Shown: in pieces, positions 30,047 to 38,739 of the stretch
Layout of the letters: every line of letters begins with the position of its first letter
Position numbering within the stretch: the first letter of the stretch is position 1
Assembly: GCF_913775985.1 (NCBI RefSeq)
Contig: NZ_CAJYMB010000010.1
Coordinates: forward strand, 1-64,000
Length of the DNA: 64,000 nucleotides
From: an uncultured Pluralibacter sp.
Lineage (GTDB): Bacteria; Pseudomonadota; Gammaproteobacteria; Enterobacterales; Enterobacteriaceae
Direction: 5' to 3'
The notes under the pieces: generated by a model
Seen by the model: only the letters and a program-made list of their open reading frames with translations
Told to the model about the DNA's origin: nothing
Databases searched by the model: none
Program-made: the position numbers and the translations under genes

Positions 30047-30496
30047 TTACTTCTTCGGAATGATCAGCGTCTGGCCGGGATAGATTTTATCCGGATGGCT
30101 CAGCATCGGCTTGTTGGCTTCGAAGATTTTATTGTAGGCGTTGGCGTCGCCGTACTGCGATTTGGCAATCGCGCTCAGGGTATCGCCGGATTTCACGGTG
30201 TAGTAGGTGCTCTCTTCCGCGCCGTCGGTGGTTTTCAGGTTGTTCACAACCTCAGAAATACCGGAGACGTTACCTACCGCCACCAGCACTTTTTCTTTCG
30301 CTTCCTGGCTCAGGCCCTCGCCCGTAACCTCGGCTTTGCCGCTCTCATCAACGTTGACGTTAACGTTTTCCGCGCCGGGTAGATTCAGTTTTTCGAGGTG
30401 CGATTTCAGCTTTTCGCTCATGTTTTCCGGGGTTTTACCGCTCACGGTATCCCACAGTTTTTCGCCCGCATCTTTGACAAAACTAAAGAGACTCAT
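30047..30496 (-). CDS. kbp: BON-LysM potassium-binding protein Kbp (YgaU)
   Basis: A 149-residue protein of the same length as E. coli Kbp. The BON domain covers about residues 20-95 ([25 protein letters not shown]) and the LysM domain about 98-147 ([20 protein letters not shown] ... YPGQTLIIP). Kbp binds potassium in the cytoplasm and helps growth at high external K+. The ATG at 30496 follows GGAGG; upstream in-frame ATGs are not family-like. In K-12 the gene lies elsewhere on the chromosome. Confidence 0.93.
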   Translation of the reverse strand: MSLFSFVKDAGEKLWDTVSGKTPENMSEKLKSHLEKLNLPGAENVNVNVDESGKAEVTGEGLSQEAKEKVLVAVGNVSGISEVVNNLKTTDGAEESTYYTVKSGDTLSAIAKSQYGDANAYNKIFEANKPMLSHPDKIYPGQTLIIPKK

Positions 30497-30633
30497 CCTA
30501 ACCTCCAGGTAGTGCATAGGAAGGAACATATGTTCCAGACCCTAAAAGGGTAGGCCGGATGCGCTCAGGGAGCAATGCAGAAATGACCGAAAGTCCTGTT
30601 TATTCAGGCGGGAAGCGTGTTTGCAGCGCAAGG

Positions 30634-30918
30634 TTAGGTACGGTTTTGCGTCATGTTATAAATATCGTCGTTTTCGCGCTTGCCAATGCCGACAACGATA
30701 ATCGTCAAAATACCGTCCTCGACCCGGTAGACCAGACGGTACCCGGCGCCGCGCAGCTTAATTTTATATTGATCCTTACGTCCGTGCAGCTGAGATGCCG
30801 GAACCCGAGGATTTTCCAGGCGCTCCCTGAGCTTCTTTTTGAACTGCTCCTGCAGCGTGTGGCCCAGTTTCTTCCACTCTTTCAGCGCCGTTTCACTAAA
30901 GGCCAACCTATAGGTCAT
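30634..30918 (-). CDS. RelE/StbE-type toxin
   Basis: A 94-residue RelE superfamily toxin. It matches the E. coli RelE pattern: ALKEWKKLGHTLQEQFKKKL, then the core YKIKLRGAGYRLVYRVEDG and VGIGKREND. The conserved basic residues implicated in mRNA cleavage on the ribosome are present. Its ATG overlaps the last 11 bases of the antitoxin gene and has AGGTTAA upstream, within that gene. A type II toxin-antitoxin pair is clear; whether it cleaves codons as RelE does is inference. Confidence 0.9.
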   Translation of the reverse strand: MTYRLAFSETALKEWKKLGHTLQEQFKKKLRERLENPRVPASQLHGRKDQYKIKLRGAGYRLVYRVEDGILTIIVVGIGKRENDDIYNMTQNRT

Positions 30919-31156
30919 CAATATTAACCTCAATAACCCTTTCGTCGGATCGTTCATCCACAATCCGGCCCAATTCTTCATCTTCGAGCAGTTCCATTAG
31001 CTGTGCATAGAGGGCAGGGGGAACACAGTAGAATGCGGGTTCATTGCGATTAAGAATAGCTACCGCTGCGCCTTCTCCGGCGTAGAAAGTGCCCATAGGA
31101 TCGCGTTTTAGTTCGGTAATACTCGCTGCCGTGGTGGTCAGAACCTGAAATGCCAT
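30908..31156 (-). CDS. StbD/Phd-family antitoxin
   Basis: An 82-residue antitoxin. The N-terminal part (TTTAASITELKRDPMGTF, then GAAVAILNRNEPAFYCVPPALY) has the Phd/YefM-like DNA-binding fold; the acidic C-terminal tail (LLEDEELGRIVDERSDERV) would wrap the toxin. The order antitoxin then overlapping toxin is typical. It should repress the operon, probably through the inverted repeat 39 bases upstream. Confidence 0.9.
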   Translation of the reverse strand: MAFQVLTTTAASITELKRDPMGTFYAGEGAAVAILNRNEPAFYCVPPALYAQLMELLEDEELGRIVDERSDERVIEVNIDDL

Positions 31157-31194
31157 AATGTGAGCTCCTCGGTAAGAGGGTTAACTATAGATCA

Positions 31195-31212
31195 TTTAAA
31201 CGCACGTTTAAA
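31195..31212. promoter_or_regulatory. Likely toxin-antitoxin operator
   Basis: Perfect inverted repeat TTTAAACG-CA-CGTTTAAA, 18 bp, just upstream of a leftward -10-like CTATAGT, so bound antitoxin would cover the promoter. Confidence 0.65.
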
Positions 31213-31605
31213 AGTGTCTTAGCTCGACGCTTTTCAAATGACGTTAGGTGATTTGCCGGGGAAAATCACAACACCGGCAGGAAGGGAGATCGGGCGGCCA
31301 TAAGTCTGTTGCTTTCAGTGATATTCACATGCGTTTACGGGATAAGTATGTCCGCATGCTACCTTGCTCAGGACGCTAATGAACAACAGGTCGTCCAGTT
31401 GTAATTAACCTTTGCTAGCATTAATTCTCCCGCAATGCCGCCAACGTTAACGCTCTGATGTGCCGTAAAAAATTGACGCAGGGACGCGGGTAAATTGGGT
31501 TTGCAAATCGGGAGATGCCATGACAATCCTTATGACTTTTGTGTAAACACGGGCTTAATGCCGAACAGACTACACTGCTGCAGGCCGCTCAGTGCCTCAC
31601 GCCGC
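31213..31605. other. Non-coding stretch between antitoxin and DeoR regulator
   Basis: About 390 bases with no gene I can support. In K-12 this neighbourhood between psiE and malG holds xylE; I see no remnant of it. No clear terminator for the leftward regulator gene was found. Confidence 0.4.
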
Positions 31606-32364
31606 TCAGGCAATCACCAGCTCCCAGCGCCCGCCCTCCAGCGCCTCGCGTCCGGCTTTGCTCAGGCCACCGTCGGTAATAAGCAGGTCAAATTGCGCCA
31701 GCGGCAGCGCCAGGTGGGTGGCAATCTTGTTGTATTTCGAGCTATCGCTCAGCAGCACCCGCTTGCTGCTGACGTCGCTGGCCGCCTGCTTGACCGGGAC
31801 TTTCTCTTCATTCGGCGTAAACAATCCCCGCGGGCCCCAGCATGACGCCGAAATAAAGGCGATGTCGATAGCCAGCTGGCGCAGGCTGCGGGCGGCAGAC
31901 TCGCCCACGGTGGAGCAGTTCTCCCGGCAAACGGTGCCGCCAATGTGGATCAGGCGGCAGCGGCTGCTTTCCATCAGCAGGCGGCCAATGACGAAATCGT
32001 TGGTGATAATCTGTAAATCGTCGCGATCCAGCAGCTCCCGCGCCAGCGCCAGAGTGGTGGTTCCGGCATCCAGATAGATACAGCTGTTGCGCGGGATAGT
32101 GCGGGCGGCGCAGCGGCCGATGGCCGTTTTCTCGCTGCTGTACATCCCGGTTTTTGCCAGGTGAGTCGGCTCCGCCGCCAGCCTGTCGGGCGAGCGCACC
32201 CCGCCGGAGACCGACAGCAGCGCCCCCTGTTCCTCCAGCTTCTGCACGTCCCGGCGGATGGTCATATGCGACACGCCCAGGCGCTCGGTCATCTCGGCAA
32301 TGCTGACCACGCCGCGCTCGGCGACCAGGGCTAAAATTTTTTGATGGCGTTCGGTGGGGATCAT
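31606..32364 (-). CDS. DeoR-family regulator of the tetronate operon
   Basis: A 252-residue DeoR-type regulator. The N-terminal helix-turn-helix (about 5-57) reads RHQKILALVAERGVVSIAEMTERLGVSHMTIRRDVQKLEEQ when taken in pieces of the family pattern; the C-terminal sugar-phosphate sensor has IYLDAGTTTLALA and the late SDSSKYNK. It diverges from ltnD-otnKCI and most likely represses it, with a phosphorylated tetronate as effector (inference). The start MIPTERHQ fits the family; another ATG lies 18 bases upstream. Confidence 0.88.
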   Translation of the reverse strand: MIPTERHQKILALVAERGVVSIAEMTERLGVSHMTIRRDVQKLEEQGALLSVSGGVRSPDRLAAEPTHLAKTGMYSSEKTAIGRCAARTIPRNSCIYLDAGTTTLALARELLDRDDLQIITNDFVIGRLLMESSRCRLIHIGGTVCRENCSTVGESAARSLRQLAIDIAFISASCWGPRGLFTPNEEKVPVKQAASDVSSKRVLLSDSSKYNKIATHLALPLAQFDLLITDGGLSKAGREALEGGRWELVIA

Positions 32365-32488
32365 AGCGGCTCGCTTTATCATTTTTTCACATTCAGCACA
32401 TCCTGCGTTGCGCTGCAACGGCGCTTTTAGCGCAGAACAGGACTGCTCTTGATGTGAATATTTGTTACTTCAAACGTTGATAAGTTAA

Positions 32489-32512
32489 TTTTTGTGATAA
32501 TGAGCACTTTTA
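32489..32512 (+). promoter_or_regulatory. CRP-like site in the ltnD promoter region
   Basis: TTTTGTGATAATGAGCACTT has a perfect left half-site TGTGA, a six-base spacer and a partial right half-site (GCACT against TCACA). It lies about 85 bases before ltnD, in the divergent region shared with the DeoR gene. Confidence 0.55.
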
Positions 32513-32584
32513 TCTGCCGCCTGCTGCGGCAAAGTTAACTCATATGAACAAAATATCACTTAATTTAACACCAGGAGGTGTGCC

Positions 32585-33496
32585 GTGTCAGCAACCGTAA
32601 AAAATGTCGCCGTTGTCGGCCTGGGATCGATGGGAATGGGCGCGGCGCAGTCGTGCATCCGCGCCGGGCTGAATACCTGGGGCGTGGATATCAATCCGCA
32701 GGCGCTGGAAACCCTGCGCCAGGCCGGCGCGCGGGATGCACAGCCTTCTGCCGCCGGGTTCGCCCGCGAGCTGGACGCGGTGCTGCTGCTGGTAGTTAAC
32801 GCCGCTCAGGTCAACAGCATCCTGTTTGGCGATGACGGCCTGGCGGCGCAGCTGCGCCCGGGCTCTGTGGTGATGGTCTCGTCCACCATTTCCGCCGCCG
32901 ACGCGCAGGCCATCGAGCAGCGGCTGGCGGAGCATCAGCTGCTGATGCTGGACGCGCCGGTCTCCGGCGGTGCGGCAAAGGCGGCGCTGGGCGAGATGAC
33001 GGTGATGGCCGCCGGCAGCGACGAAGTTTTTGCCCGCCTGCAGCCGGTGCTGGACGCGGTGGCGGCGAAGGTTTACCGCGTCGGAGATAAAATCGGCCTC
33101 GGCGCCACGGTGAAAATTATCCACCAGCTGCTGGCCGGGGTGCACATTGCCGTCGGCGCCGAGGCGATGGCGCTGGCCGCCCGCGCGGGGATCCCGCTGG
33201 AAACCATGTATCAGGTGGTCACCAACGCCGCCGGAAACTCGTGGATGTTTGAAAACCGCATGCGCCACGTAGTGGACGGTGACTACTCGCCGAAATCTGC
33301 GGTCGATATCTTTGTTAAAGATCTGAACCTGGTGGCGGACACCGCCAAATCGCTGCACTTCCCGCTGCCGCTGGCCTCCACCGCGCTGAACATGTTTACC
33401 GAAGCCAGCAACGCCGGGCACGGACGCGAGGACGACAGCGCGGTAATTAAAATTTTCAGCGGCATCACCCTGCCGGGTGCCGGGGAGGCAGTATGA
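32585..33496 (+). CDS. ltnD: L-threonate dehydrogenase
   Basis: LtnD oxidises L-threonate to 2-oxo-tetronate with NAD+. The 303-residue protein belongs to the beta-hydroxyacid dehydrogenase family: nucleotide loop VGLGSMGMGAA near the N-terminus, substrate-binding DAPVSGGAAKAALG and the catalytic-lysine segment GATVKIIHQLLAG. It starts with GTG behind a strong CAGGAGGTG site. First gene of the operon; its stop overlaps the otnK start as ATGA. Equivalent to YgbJ of K-12. Confidence 0.93.
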   Translation: MSATVKNVAVVGLGSMGMGAAQSCIRAGLNTWGVDINPQALETLRQAGARDAQPSAAGFARELDAVLLLVVNAAQVNSILFGDDGLAAQLRPGSVVMVSSTISAADAQAIEQRLAEHQLLMLDAPVSGGAAKAALGEMTVMAAGSDEVFARLQPVLDAVAAKVYRVGDKIGLGATVKIIHQLLAGVHIAVGAEAMALAARAGIPLETMYQVVTNAAGNSWMFENRMRHVVDGDYSPKSAVDIFVKDLNLVADTAKSLHFPLPLASTALNMFTEASNAGHGREDDSAVIKIFSGITLPGAGEAV

Positions 33497-34761
33497 AGCG
33501 CATAGGCGTTATTGCCGACGACTTTACCGGCGCCACCGATATCGCCAGCTTTATGGTGCAGAACGGCCTGTCGGTTATCCAGGTGAACGGCGTCCCCGAG
33601 CAGTTCGACGCGCCGGACGCGCGGGTTATCGTTGTCAGCCTCAAATCCCGCTCCTGCCCGGTGCCGCAGGCTATCGAACAGGCGCTGGCGGCGCTGGCGT
33701 GGCTGCGCCAGCAGGGCTGCGATCGCTTCTACTTTAAATACTGCTCCACTTTCGACAGCACCGCCGAAGGCAATATCGGTCCGGTGACCGACGCGCTGCT
33801 GGACGCGCTGGGGGAAACCCGAACGGTTATTTCGCCGGCGCTGCCGGTGAACGGGCGCACGGTGTATCAGGGCTACCTCTTCGTCGGCGACCAGCTGCTG
33901 GCGGAGTCCGGCATGCGCCATCATCCGGTGACGCCGATGACCGACAGCAGCCTGGTGCGGCTGATGGAACGCCAGGCGCGGGGCAGGGCGGCGGTGGTTA
34001 ATACCGCGGTGATGGACAAGGGCCCGGCGGCGGTGCGCGACAGGCTCGACGCGCTCGCGGCGCAGGGCATCAGCTATGCGGTGCTGGACGCCACCTGCGA
34101 GCAGCATCTGGTTACCCAGGGCGAGGCGCTGAAGGCGATGACGCTGGTCACCGGCGGCTCGGGGCTGGCCATCGGCATTGCCCGGGCGTGGGCGGTTGAA
34201 CCGCAGCAGGGCGCTGATGCCCAGCAGGCAGGCTGGCCGCAGGGCGCGAGAGCGGTGGTGCTGTCAGGCTCCTGTTCGCAGATGACCAACCGGCAGGTGG
34301 AGGCCTACCGCCGCATCGCTCCGGCCCGCAGCGTGGAGGTAGCGCGCTGTCTTGAAGACGCGGACGGCTACGCCTGCGAGCTGTGCGGCTGGGTGGAAGA
34401 GGCCAGCGCCGGGGCCGCTCTGGCGCCGCTGCTGTACGCTACCGCCGACGCGGGGGCGCTGCAGGCCATTCAGCAGCAGCACGGCGCCGCCCGCAGCAGC
34501 GAGGCGGTAGAACAGCTGTTTGCCGCGGTGGCCCGCACGCTGCACGCCCGCGGCTGGCAGCGCTTTATCGTGGCCGGCGGGGAAACCTCCGGCGTGGTGG
34601 CGCAGGCGCTTGGCGTCACCGCTTTCCACATCGGCCCGGCCATCTCCCCCGGCGTGCCCTGGGTGCGGGATATCCGTCAGCCGCTCTCTCTGGCCCTGAA
34701 ATCAGGCAACTTTGGCGATGAGGCGTTCTTCGCCCGCGCCCAGACGGAGTTTCCGCTATGA
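33493..34761 (+). CDS. otnK: 3-oxo-tetronate kinase
   Basis: OtnK phosphorylates 3-oxo-tetronate at C4. The 422-residue protein has the two-domain DUF1537/four-carbon acid sugar kinase layout: N-terminal IGVIADDFTGATDIASFM, FKYCSTFDSTAEGNIG, and a C-terminal nucleotide-binding part with VAGGETSGVVAQALG. Start ATGA-coupled to ltnD and stop ATGA-coupled to otnC, so the operon is translated as a chain. Equivalent to YgbK. Confidence 0.94.
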   Translation: MKRIGVIADDFTGATDIASFMVQNGLSVIQVNGVPEQFDAPDARVIVVSLKSRSCPVPQAIEQALAALAWLRQQGCDRFYFKYCSTFDSTAEGNIGPVTDALLDALGETRTVISPALPVNGRTVYQGYLFVGDQLLAESGMRHHPVTPMTDSSLVRLMERQARGRAAVVNTAVMDKGPAAVRDRLDALAAQGISYAVLDATCEQHLVTQGEALKAMTLVTGGSGLAIGIARAWAVEPQQGADAQQAGWPQGARAVVLSGSCSQMTNRQVEAYRRIAPARSVEVARCLEDADGYACELCGWVEEASAGAALAPLLYATADAGALQAIQQQHGAARSSEAVEQLFAAVARTLHARGWQRFIVAGGETSGVVAQALGVTAFHIGPAISPGVPWVRDIRQPLSLALKSGNFGDEAFFARAQTEFPL

Positions 34762-35384
34762 GTGAACAACAGGCCCGCCAGCAGATGGTGAAACTCGGAG
34801 CGTCGTTTTTCCAGCGCGGCTACGCCACCGGCTCGGCGGGCAACCTCTCCCTGCTGCTGGAGGACGGCATGCTGCTGGCAACCCCCACCGGCTCCTGCCT
34901 CGGCGAGCTGGAGGCCGACCGGCTCTCGAAGGTGACCCTGGACGGCGAGTGGCTGTCGGGGGACAAGCCGTCGAAAGAGATCGCCTTTCACCGGGAGCTA
35001 TATCTCAACAACCCGCAGTGCAAAGCGGTGGTGCACCTGCACTGCCACTATCTGACCGCGCTCTCCTGCCTGAGCGGGCTGGACGAGCAGAACTGCATCC
35101 GCCCGTTCACTCCTTACGTGGTGATGCGGGTAGGCGACGTGCCGGTGGTGCCCTACTACAAGCCCGGCGATATTCGGCTGGCGCAGGAGCTGGCCCGGCG
35201 GGCCGCGCGCTACCGCGCGTTTCTGCTGGCCAATCACGGCCCGGTGGTGACGGGTGCGTCCCTGCGGCAGGCCGCCGATAATCTGGAAGAACTGGAGGAG
35301 ACCGCGCGTCTGATGTTCACGCTCGGCGACCGCTCGATTCGCTATCTCACCGATAGCGAAGTGGCAGAATTAAGGAACAACTGA
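34758..35384 (+). CDS. otnC: 3-oxo-tetronate 4-phosphate decarboxylase
   Basis: OtnC decarboxylates 3-oxo-tetronate 4-phosphate to dihydroxyacetone phosphate. The 208-residue class II aldolase-family protein has the zinc histidines in [12 protein letters not shown], a further ligand in NHGPVV, and the phosphate-binding TGSAGNLS. Its acidic catalytic residue is probably in [11 protein letters not shown]. Overlaps otnK by four bases and shares one base with otnI (TGATG). Equivalent to YgbL. Confidence 0.94.
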   Translation: MSEQQARQQMVKLGASFFQRGYATGSAGNLSLLLEDGMLLATPTGSCLGELEADRLSKVTLDGEWLSGDKPSKEIAFHRELYLNNPQCKAVVHLHCHYLTALSCLSGLDEQNCIRPFTPYVVMRVGDVPVVPYYKPGDIRLAQELARRAARYRAFLLANHGPVVTGASLRQAADNLEELEETARLMFTLGDRSIRYLTDSEVAELRNN

Positions 35385-36163
35385 TGCCTAAATTTGCAGC
35401 TAACTTATCCACGCAGTTTAACGAGTACCCGTTTCTGGAACGCTTCGGCGCCGCCGCGAAAGCCGGATTTCGCGCCGTCGAGTTTCTGTTTCCCTACGAC
35501 TATCCGGCGGAGGTGATTAAGGCCGAGCTGGAGAAGCACCAGCTCGCGCTGGTGCTGTTCAACACCGCGCCGGGGGATATTGCGGCGGGGCAGTGGGGCC
35601 TGGCGGCGGTGCCCGGTCTTGAGCAGGAGACCCGCGCCGATATTGACCGGGCGCTGGAGTACGCGCTGGCTCTGGGCTGCCCGCAGGTTCACGTCATGGC
35701 AGGCGTTGTGCCCCCCGGTGCCGACCGCGCCGCGTATGAAGCGACGATGATTGCCAACATGCGCTACGCCGCCGAACGCTTCGCGCCGCACGGCGTTAAC
35801 CTGCTGCTGGAGGCGCTCAATCCGGTCACCAAGCCCAACTATCTATACGCCAGCCAGTACCAGACGCTGGACCTGGCGGCGCGCATCGACAGGCCAAACG
35901 TCTTCACCCAGCTCGACCTGTTCCACGCCCAACTGGTGGACGGCAATCTGAGCCATCTGATCCGCGAGTACGCGGGGCGCTACCGCCATATTCAGATAGC
36001 GTCCGCCCCGGACCGGCACGAGCCGGACGAGGGCGAAATTAACTATCCGTGGCTGTTCAACCTGCTGGACGCGGTGGGCTACGACGGCTGGATCGGCTGC
36101 GAGTACATCCCGCGCGGCCGCACGGAAGACGGGCTCGGCTGGCTCGCGCCCTACCTGAAATAA
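35384..36163 (+). CDS. otnI: 2-oxo-tetronate isomerase
   Basis: OtnI interconverts 2-oxo- and 3-oxo-tetronate, linking LtnD to OtnK. The 259-residue protein is a xylose-isomerase-like TIM barrel of the Hyi family: [15 protein letters not shown] at the start, metal-site glutamate in LLLEALNP, aspartate/histidine in [11 protein letters not shown], and GCEYIPRG near the end. Its ATG shares the A of the otnC stop. Last of the coupled genes; equivalent to YgbM. Confidence 0.94.
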   Translation: MPKFAANLSTQFNEYPFLERFGAAAKAGFRAVEFLFPYDYPAEVIKAELEKHQLALVLFNTAPGDIAAGQWGLAAVPGLEQETRADIDRALEYALALGCPQVHVMAGVVPPGADRAAYEATMIANMRYAAERFAPHGVNLLLEALNPVTKPNYLYASQYQTLDLAARIDRPNVFTQLDLFHAQLVDGNLSHLIREYAGRYRHIQIASAPDRHEPDEGEINYPWLFNLLDAVGYDGWIGCEYIPRGRTEDGLGWLAPYLK

Positions 36164-36179
36164 CGCATTGATATTACTG

Positions 36180-36210
36180 CCCGGCGCAGCGCACCCGCGC
36201 TGCGTCCGGG
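36180..36210. repeat. REP-like hairpin between otnI and permease
   Basis: CCCGGCGCAGCG and CGCTGCGTCCGGG form a long stem with one bulge around CACC. No T-run follows, so it is more likely an mRNA-stabilising REP-like element than a terminator. Confidence 0.65.
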
Positions 36211-36283
36211 AAAACTGTGCCCTGAATACCTCGATACCAGAAACCGATTTACCCTATTATTCTAATTAAATCAGGTGATTATA

Positions 36284-37645
36284 ATGTCTACCGCGATGCT
36301 GTTAACCATTGCTACCGCCAGCATACTGATTTTGCTGCTGCTGGTGATCAAAGCCAAAGTTCATCCCTTCGTTGCCCTGCTGGTGGTCAGCCTGCTGGTG
36401 GCGATCGCCACCGGCATTCCGGCGGATAAGATCATGGAAACTATCTTCAGCGGGATGGGCGGCCTGCTGGGGCACATTACGATTATTATCGTGCTGGGGG
36501 CGATGCTCGGGGCGGTGATTGAAGCCTCCGGCGGCGCGGAGTCCCTGGCGCAGCACTTCAGCAAATCGCTGGGCATGAAACGCACCGTCGCCGCGCTGAC
36601 CATCGCGGCCTTTATTCTCGGGATCCCGGTCTTTTTTGAAGTGGGCTTCATCATCGTGATCCCGCTGATCTACGGCTTTACCAAAGTGGCCCGCGTCTCG
36701 CCAATGAAGTTCGGGCTGCCGATGGCGGGGGTCATGCTGACGGTACACGTGGCGCTGCCAACCCATCCGGGCGCGGCGGCAGCGGCGGGGATCCTGCACA
36801 GCGATATGGGCTGGCTGATGATGCTGGGGATCCTGGTCTCCATTCCGGTGGGGGCGGTGGGCTACTATGTGGCAAAAGCCATGAACCGCCGCCAGTATCA
36901 CCTCTCCCTTGATGTTCTGGAGCAGCTCCAGCTGGCCGATCCCGCCGATCCGGAGGCGAAACCAAAGTCCGAGGTGCCGCCGCCGGGAGCGATGACGATC
37001 GCCGGGCTGATCGTGGTGCCGATTGTACTGATCGTGCTGGGCACCCTCGCGCACTCGATTCTGGCAGACGGCAACCCGCTGCGCTCGGTGATGATGGTGA
37101 TCGGCAACCCGCCGGTCGCGCTGCTGATTGCCCTTGCGCTGGCGGCGTGGCTGCTGGGTATCCGCCGCGGCTGGAGTAAAGACAAGCTGGAGGCGCTGAC
37201 CGGCAACGCGATTCCCGGCTCGGCGAGCGTTATTCTGGTGGCAGGCGCGGGCGGCGCGTTCGGCAAAGTGCTGGTGGAGTCCGGCGTCGGCAAGGCGCTG
37301 GCCCTGACGCTGGAAACCCTGCATCTGCCGCTGATCCCGGCGGCGTTTATTCTGTCGCTGGCGCTGCGCGCTTCGCAGGGCTCGGCCACTGTGGCCATTC
37401 TCACCACCAGCGGCCTGCTGAGCCAGGCGGTGGGCGACGTGACCGACATGCAGCGGGTGCTGGTGACGCTGGCAGCCTGCTTCGGCGGTCTGGGCCTGTC
37501 CCACGTCAACGACGCCGGATTCTGGGTAGTAACCCGCTATCTCGGCCTGTCGGTGGCGGACGGACTGAAAACCTGGACGGTGCTGACGACGGTGATGGGC
37601 CTGAGCGGCTTCGCCTTTGTCTGGCTGCTGTGGGAAATACTGTAG
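36284..37645 (+). CDS. GntP-family permease (YgbN-like)
   Basis: A 453-residue inner-membrane transporter with about 12 to 14 hydrophobic segments of the GntP (gluconate:H+) family, related to YgbN of the K-12 ygb cluster. Landmarks: VIKAKVHPFVALLVVSLLVA, GIPVFFEVGFIIVIPLIYG, RASQGSATVAILTTSG and SHVNDAGFWVV. Position after otnI suggests import of threonate, erythronate or a related C4 acid (inference). Start placed at the ATG at 36284 behind CAGGTG; an ATG nine bases earlier is possible. Confidence 0.9.
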   Translation: MSTAMLLTIATASILILLLLVIKAKVHPFVALLVVSLLVAIATGIPADKIMETIFSGMGGLLGHITIIIVLGAMLGAVIEASGGAESLAQHFSKSLGMKRTVAALTIAAFILGIPVFFEVGFIIVIPLIYGFTKVARVSPMKFGLPMAGVMLTVHVALPTHPGAAAAAGILHSDMGWLMMLGILVSIPVGAVGYYVAKAMNRRQYHLSLDVLEQLQLADPADPEAKPKSEVPPPGAMTIAGLIVVPIVLIVLGTLAHSILADGNPLRSVMMVIGNPPVALLIALALAAWLLGIRRGWSKDKLEALTGNAIPGSASVILVAGAGGAFGKVLVESGVGKALALTLETLHLPLIPAAFILSLALRASQGSATVAILTTSGLLSQAVGDVTDMQRVLVTLAACFGGLGLSHVNDAGFWVVTRYLGLSVADGLKTWTVLTTVMGLSGFAFVWLLWEIL

Positions 37646-37646
37646 T

Positions 37647-37679
37647 CAAAAAAAATCGCGATGGTGGAAGCCATCGCGA
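37647..37679 (-). terminator. malG operon terminator
   Basis: Read leftward, TCGCGATGG and CCATCGCGA form a 9-bp stem followed by eight or nine Ts. It lies 75 bases beyond malG and immediately after the permease stop, so it may also act weakly on the permease transcript. Confidence 0.85.
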
Positions 37680-37752
37680 CAAACGGTCTTACAGGATCAA
37701 ATGAAGCAAATAACAGTGGCAATAACTGCAGTGGCAATAACAATGATGAAAC

Positions 37753-38643
37753 TTAGCCCTTCACGCCTCCGGCGGTCAGTCCGTTCACCAGCCAGCGCTG
37801 GGCCAGCAGGAAAACAACGGTAATCGGAATGGCGGACAGCACCGCCGCGGCGGCAAAGTCGCCCCACAGGTAGTTCTGCGGATTGAGATACTGCTGCATA
37901 CCCACCGCCAGCGTATAGCTGTCCACGTCGCGCAGCAGCAGCGAGGCTACCGGCACTTCGGTAATGGCGGCGATAAACGACAGGATAAATACCACCGCCA
38001 GGATCGGCACCGACAGCGGCAGCAGCACCAGGCGAAACGCCTGCCACGGCGTGGCGCCGTCCAGCGCGGCGGCCTCTTCCAGCGAATTGTCGATGGTTTC
38101 GAAGTAGCCCTTAATGGTCCACACATGCAGGGCGATACCGCCGAGATAGGCGAAGATCACCCCGCCGTGGGTGTTGAGGCCGATAAACGGAATGTACTGG
38201 CCCAGGCGGTCAAACAGGGCGTACAGCGCCACCAGCGACAGCACCGCCGGGAACATCTGGAAAATCAGCATCCCTTTCAGCAGCGTTGCCTTGCCGGGAA
38301 ATTTCATCCGCGCAAAGGCGTAGGCGCAGGTGGTGGAGAGTGCCACGATGCCCACCGCGGTAATGCCGGCGATCTTCACCGAGTTCCACAGCCACAGCAG
38401 TACCGGGAACGGCGGCGGCGTTACCCGCCCGTCGGCGTGCTCGACGCTAAAGCCGAGCGCCAGCTTCCAGTGCTCCCAGGAAATGGTCTCCGGGATCAGG
38501 CTGCCGGTGGCGAAATTCCCCTCGCGCAGGGAGATGGCAATCACCATCAGCAGCGGAAACATGATTGCGGCAATAAACAGCAGCAGCAGCAGGTGGGTGG
38601 TAAACAGCCGCAGCTTCTGCGATTTTGGTTGCACCATTGCCAT
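37753..38643 (-). CDS. malG: Maltose ABC transporter permease MalG
   Basis: MalG is one of the two membrane subunits of the maltose/maltodextrin importer MalFGK2. The 296-residue protein equals E. coli MalG in length and sequence, including the KxxE-type coupling loop [22 protein letters not shown] that docks on MalK and the C-terminal [10 protein letters not shown] that reaches into the MalK dimer. Third gene of malEFG. Confidence 0.98.
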   Translation of the reverse strand: MAMVQPKSQKLRLFTTHLLLLLFIAAIMFPLLMVIAISLREGNFATGSLIPETISWEHWKLALGFSVEHADGRVTPPPFPVLLWLWNSVKIAGITAVGIVALSTTCAYAFARMKFPGKATLLKGMLIFQMFPAVLSLVALYALFDRLGQYIPFIGLNTHGGVIFAYLGGIALHVWTIKGYFETIDNSLEEAAALDGATPWQAFRLVLLPLSVPILAVVFILSFIAAITEVPVASLLLRDVDSYTLAVGMQQYLNPQNYLWGDFAAAAVLSAIPITVVFLLAQRWLVNGLTAGGVKG

Positions 38644-38660
38644 AACTTTTCTCCCTCAAT

Positions 38661-38720
38661 GCCTGCCCGGCAGGCTTACTCCGGTGCCGCGCCGGCCCCG
38701 GACGACGGCGCGGTCCGGGG
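38661..38720. repeat. Two hairpins in the malF-malG gap
   Basis: GCCTGCC-C-GGCAGGC at 38661-38675 and CCCCGGAC ... GTCCGGGG at 38696-38720 are perfect stems in the 96-base gap. Neither has a T-run; they probably shape mRNA stability between the cistrons. Confidence 0.65.
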
Positions 38721-38739
38721 CGCAGAGCGCGACAGGCTG

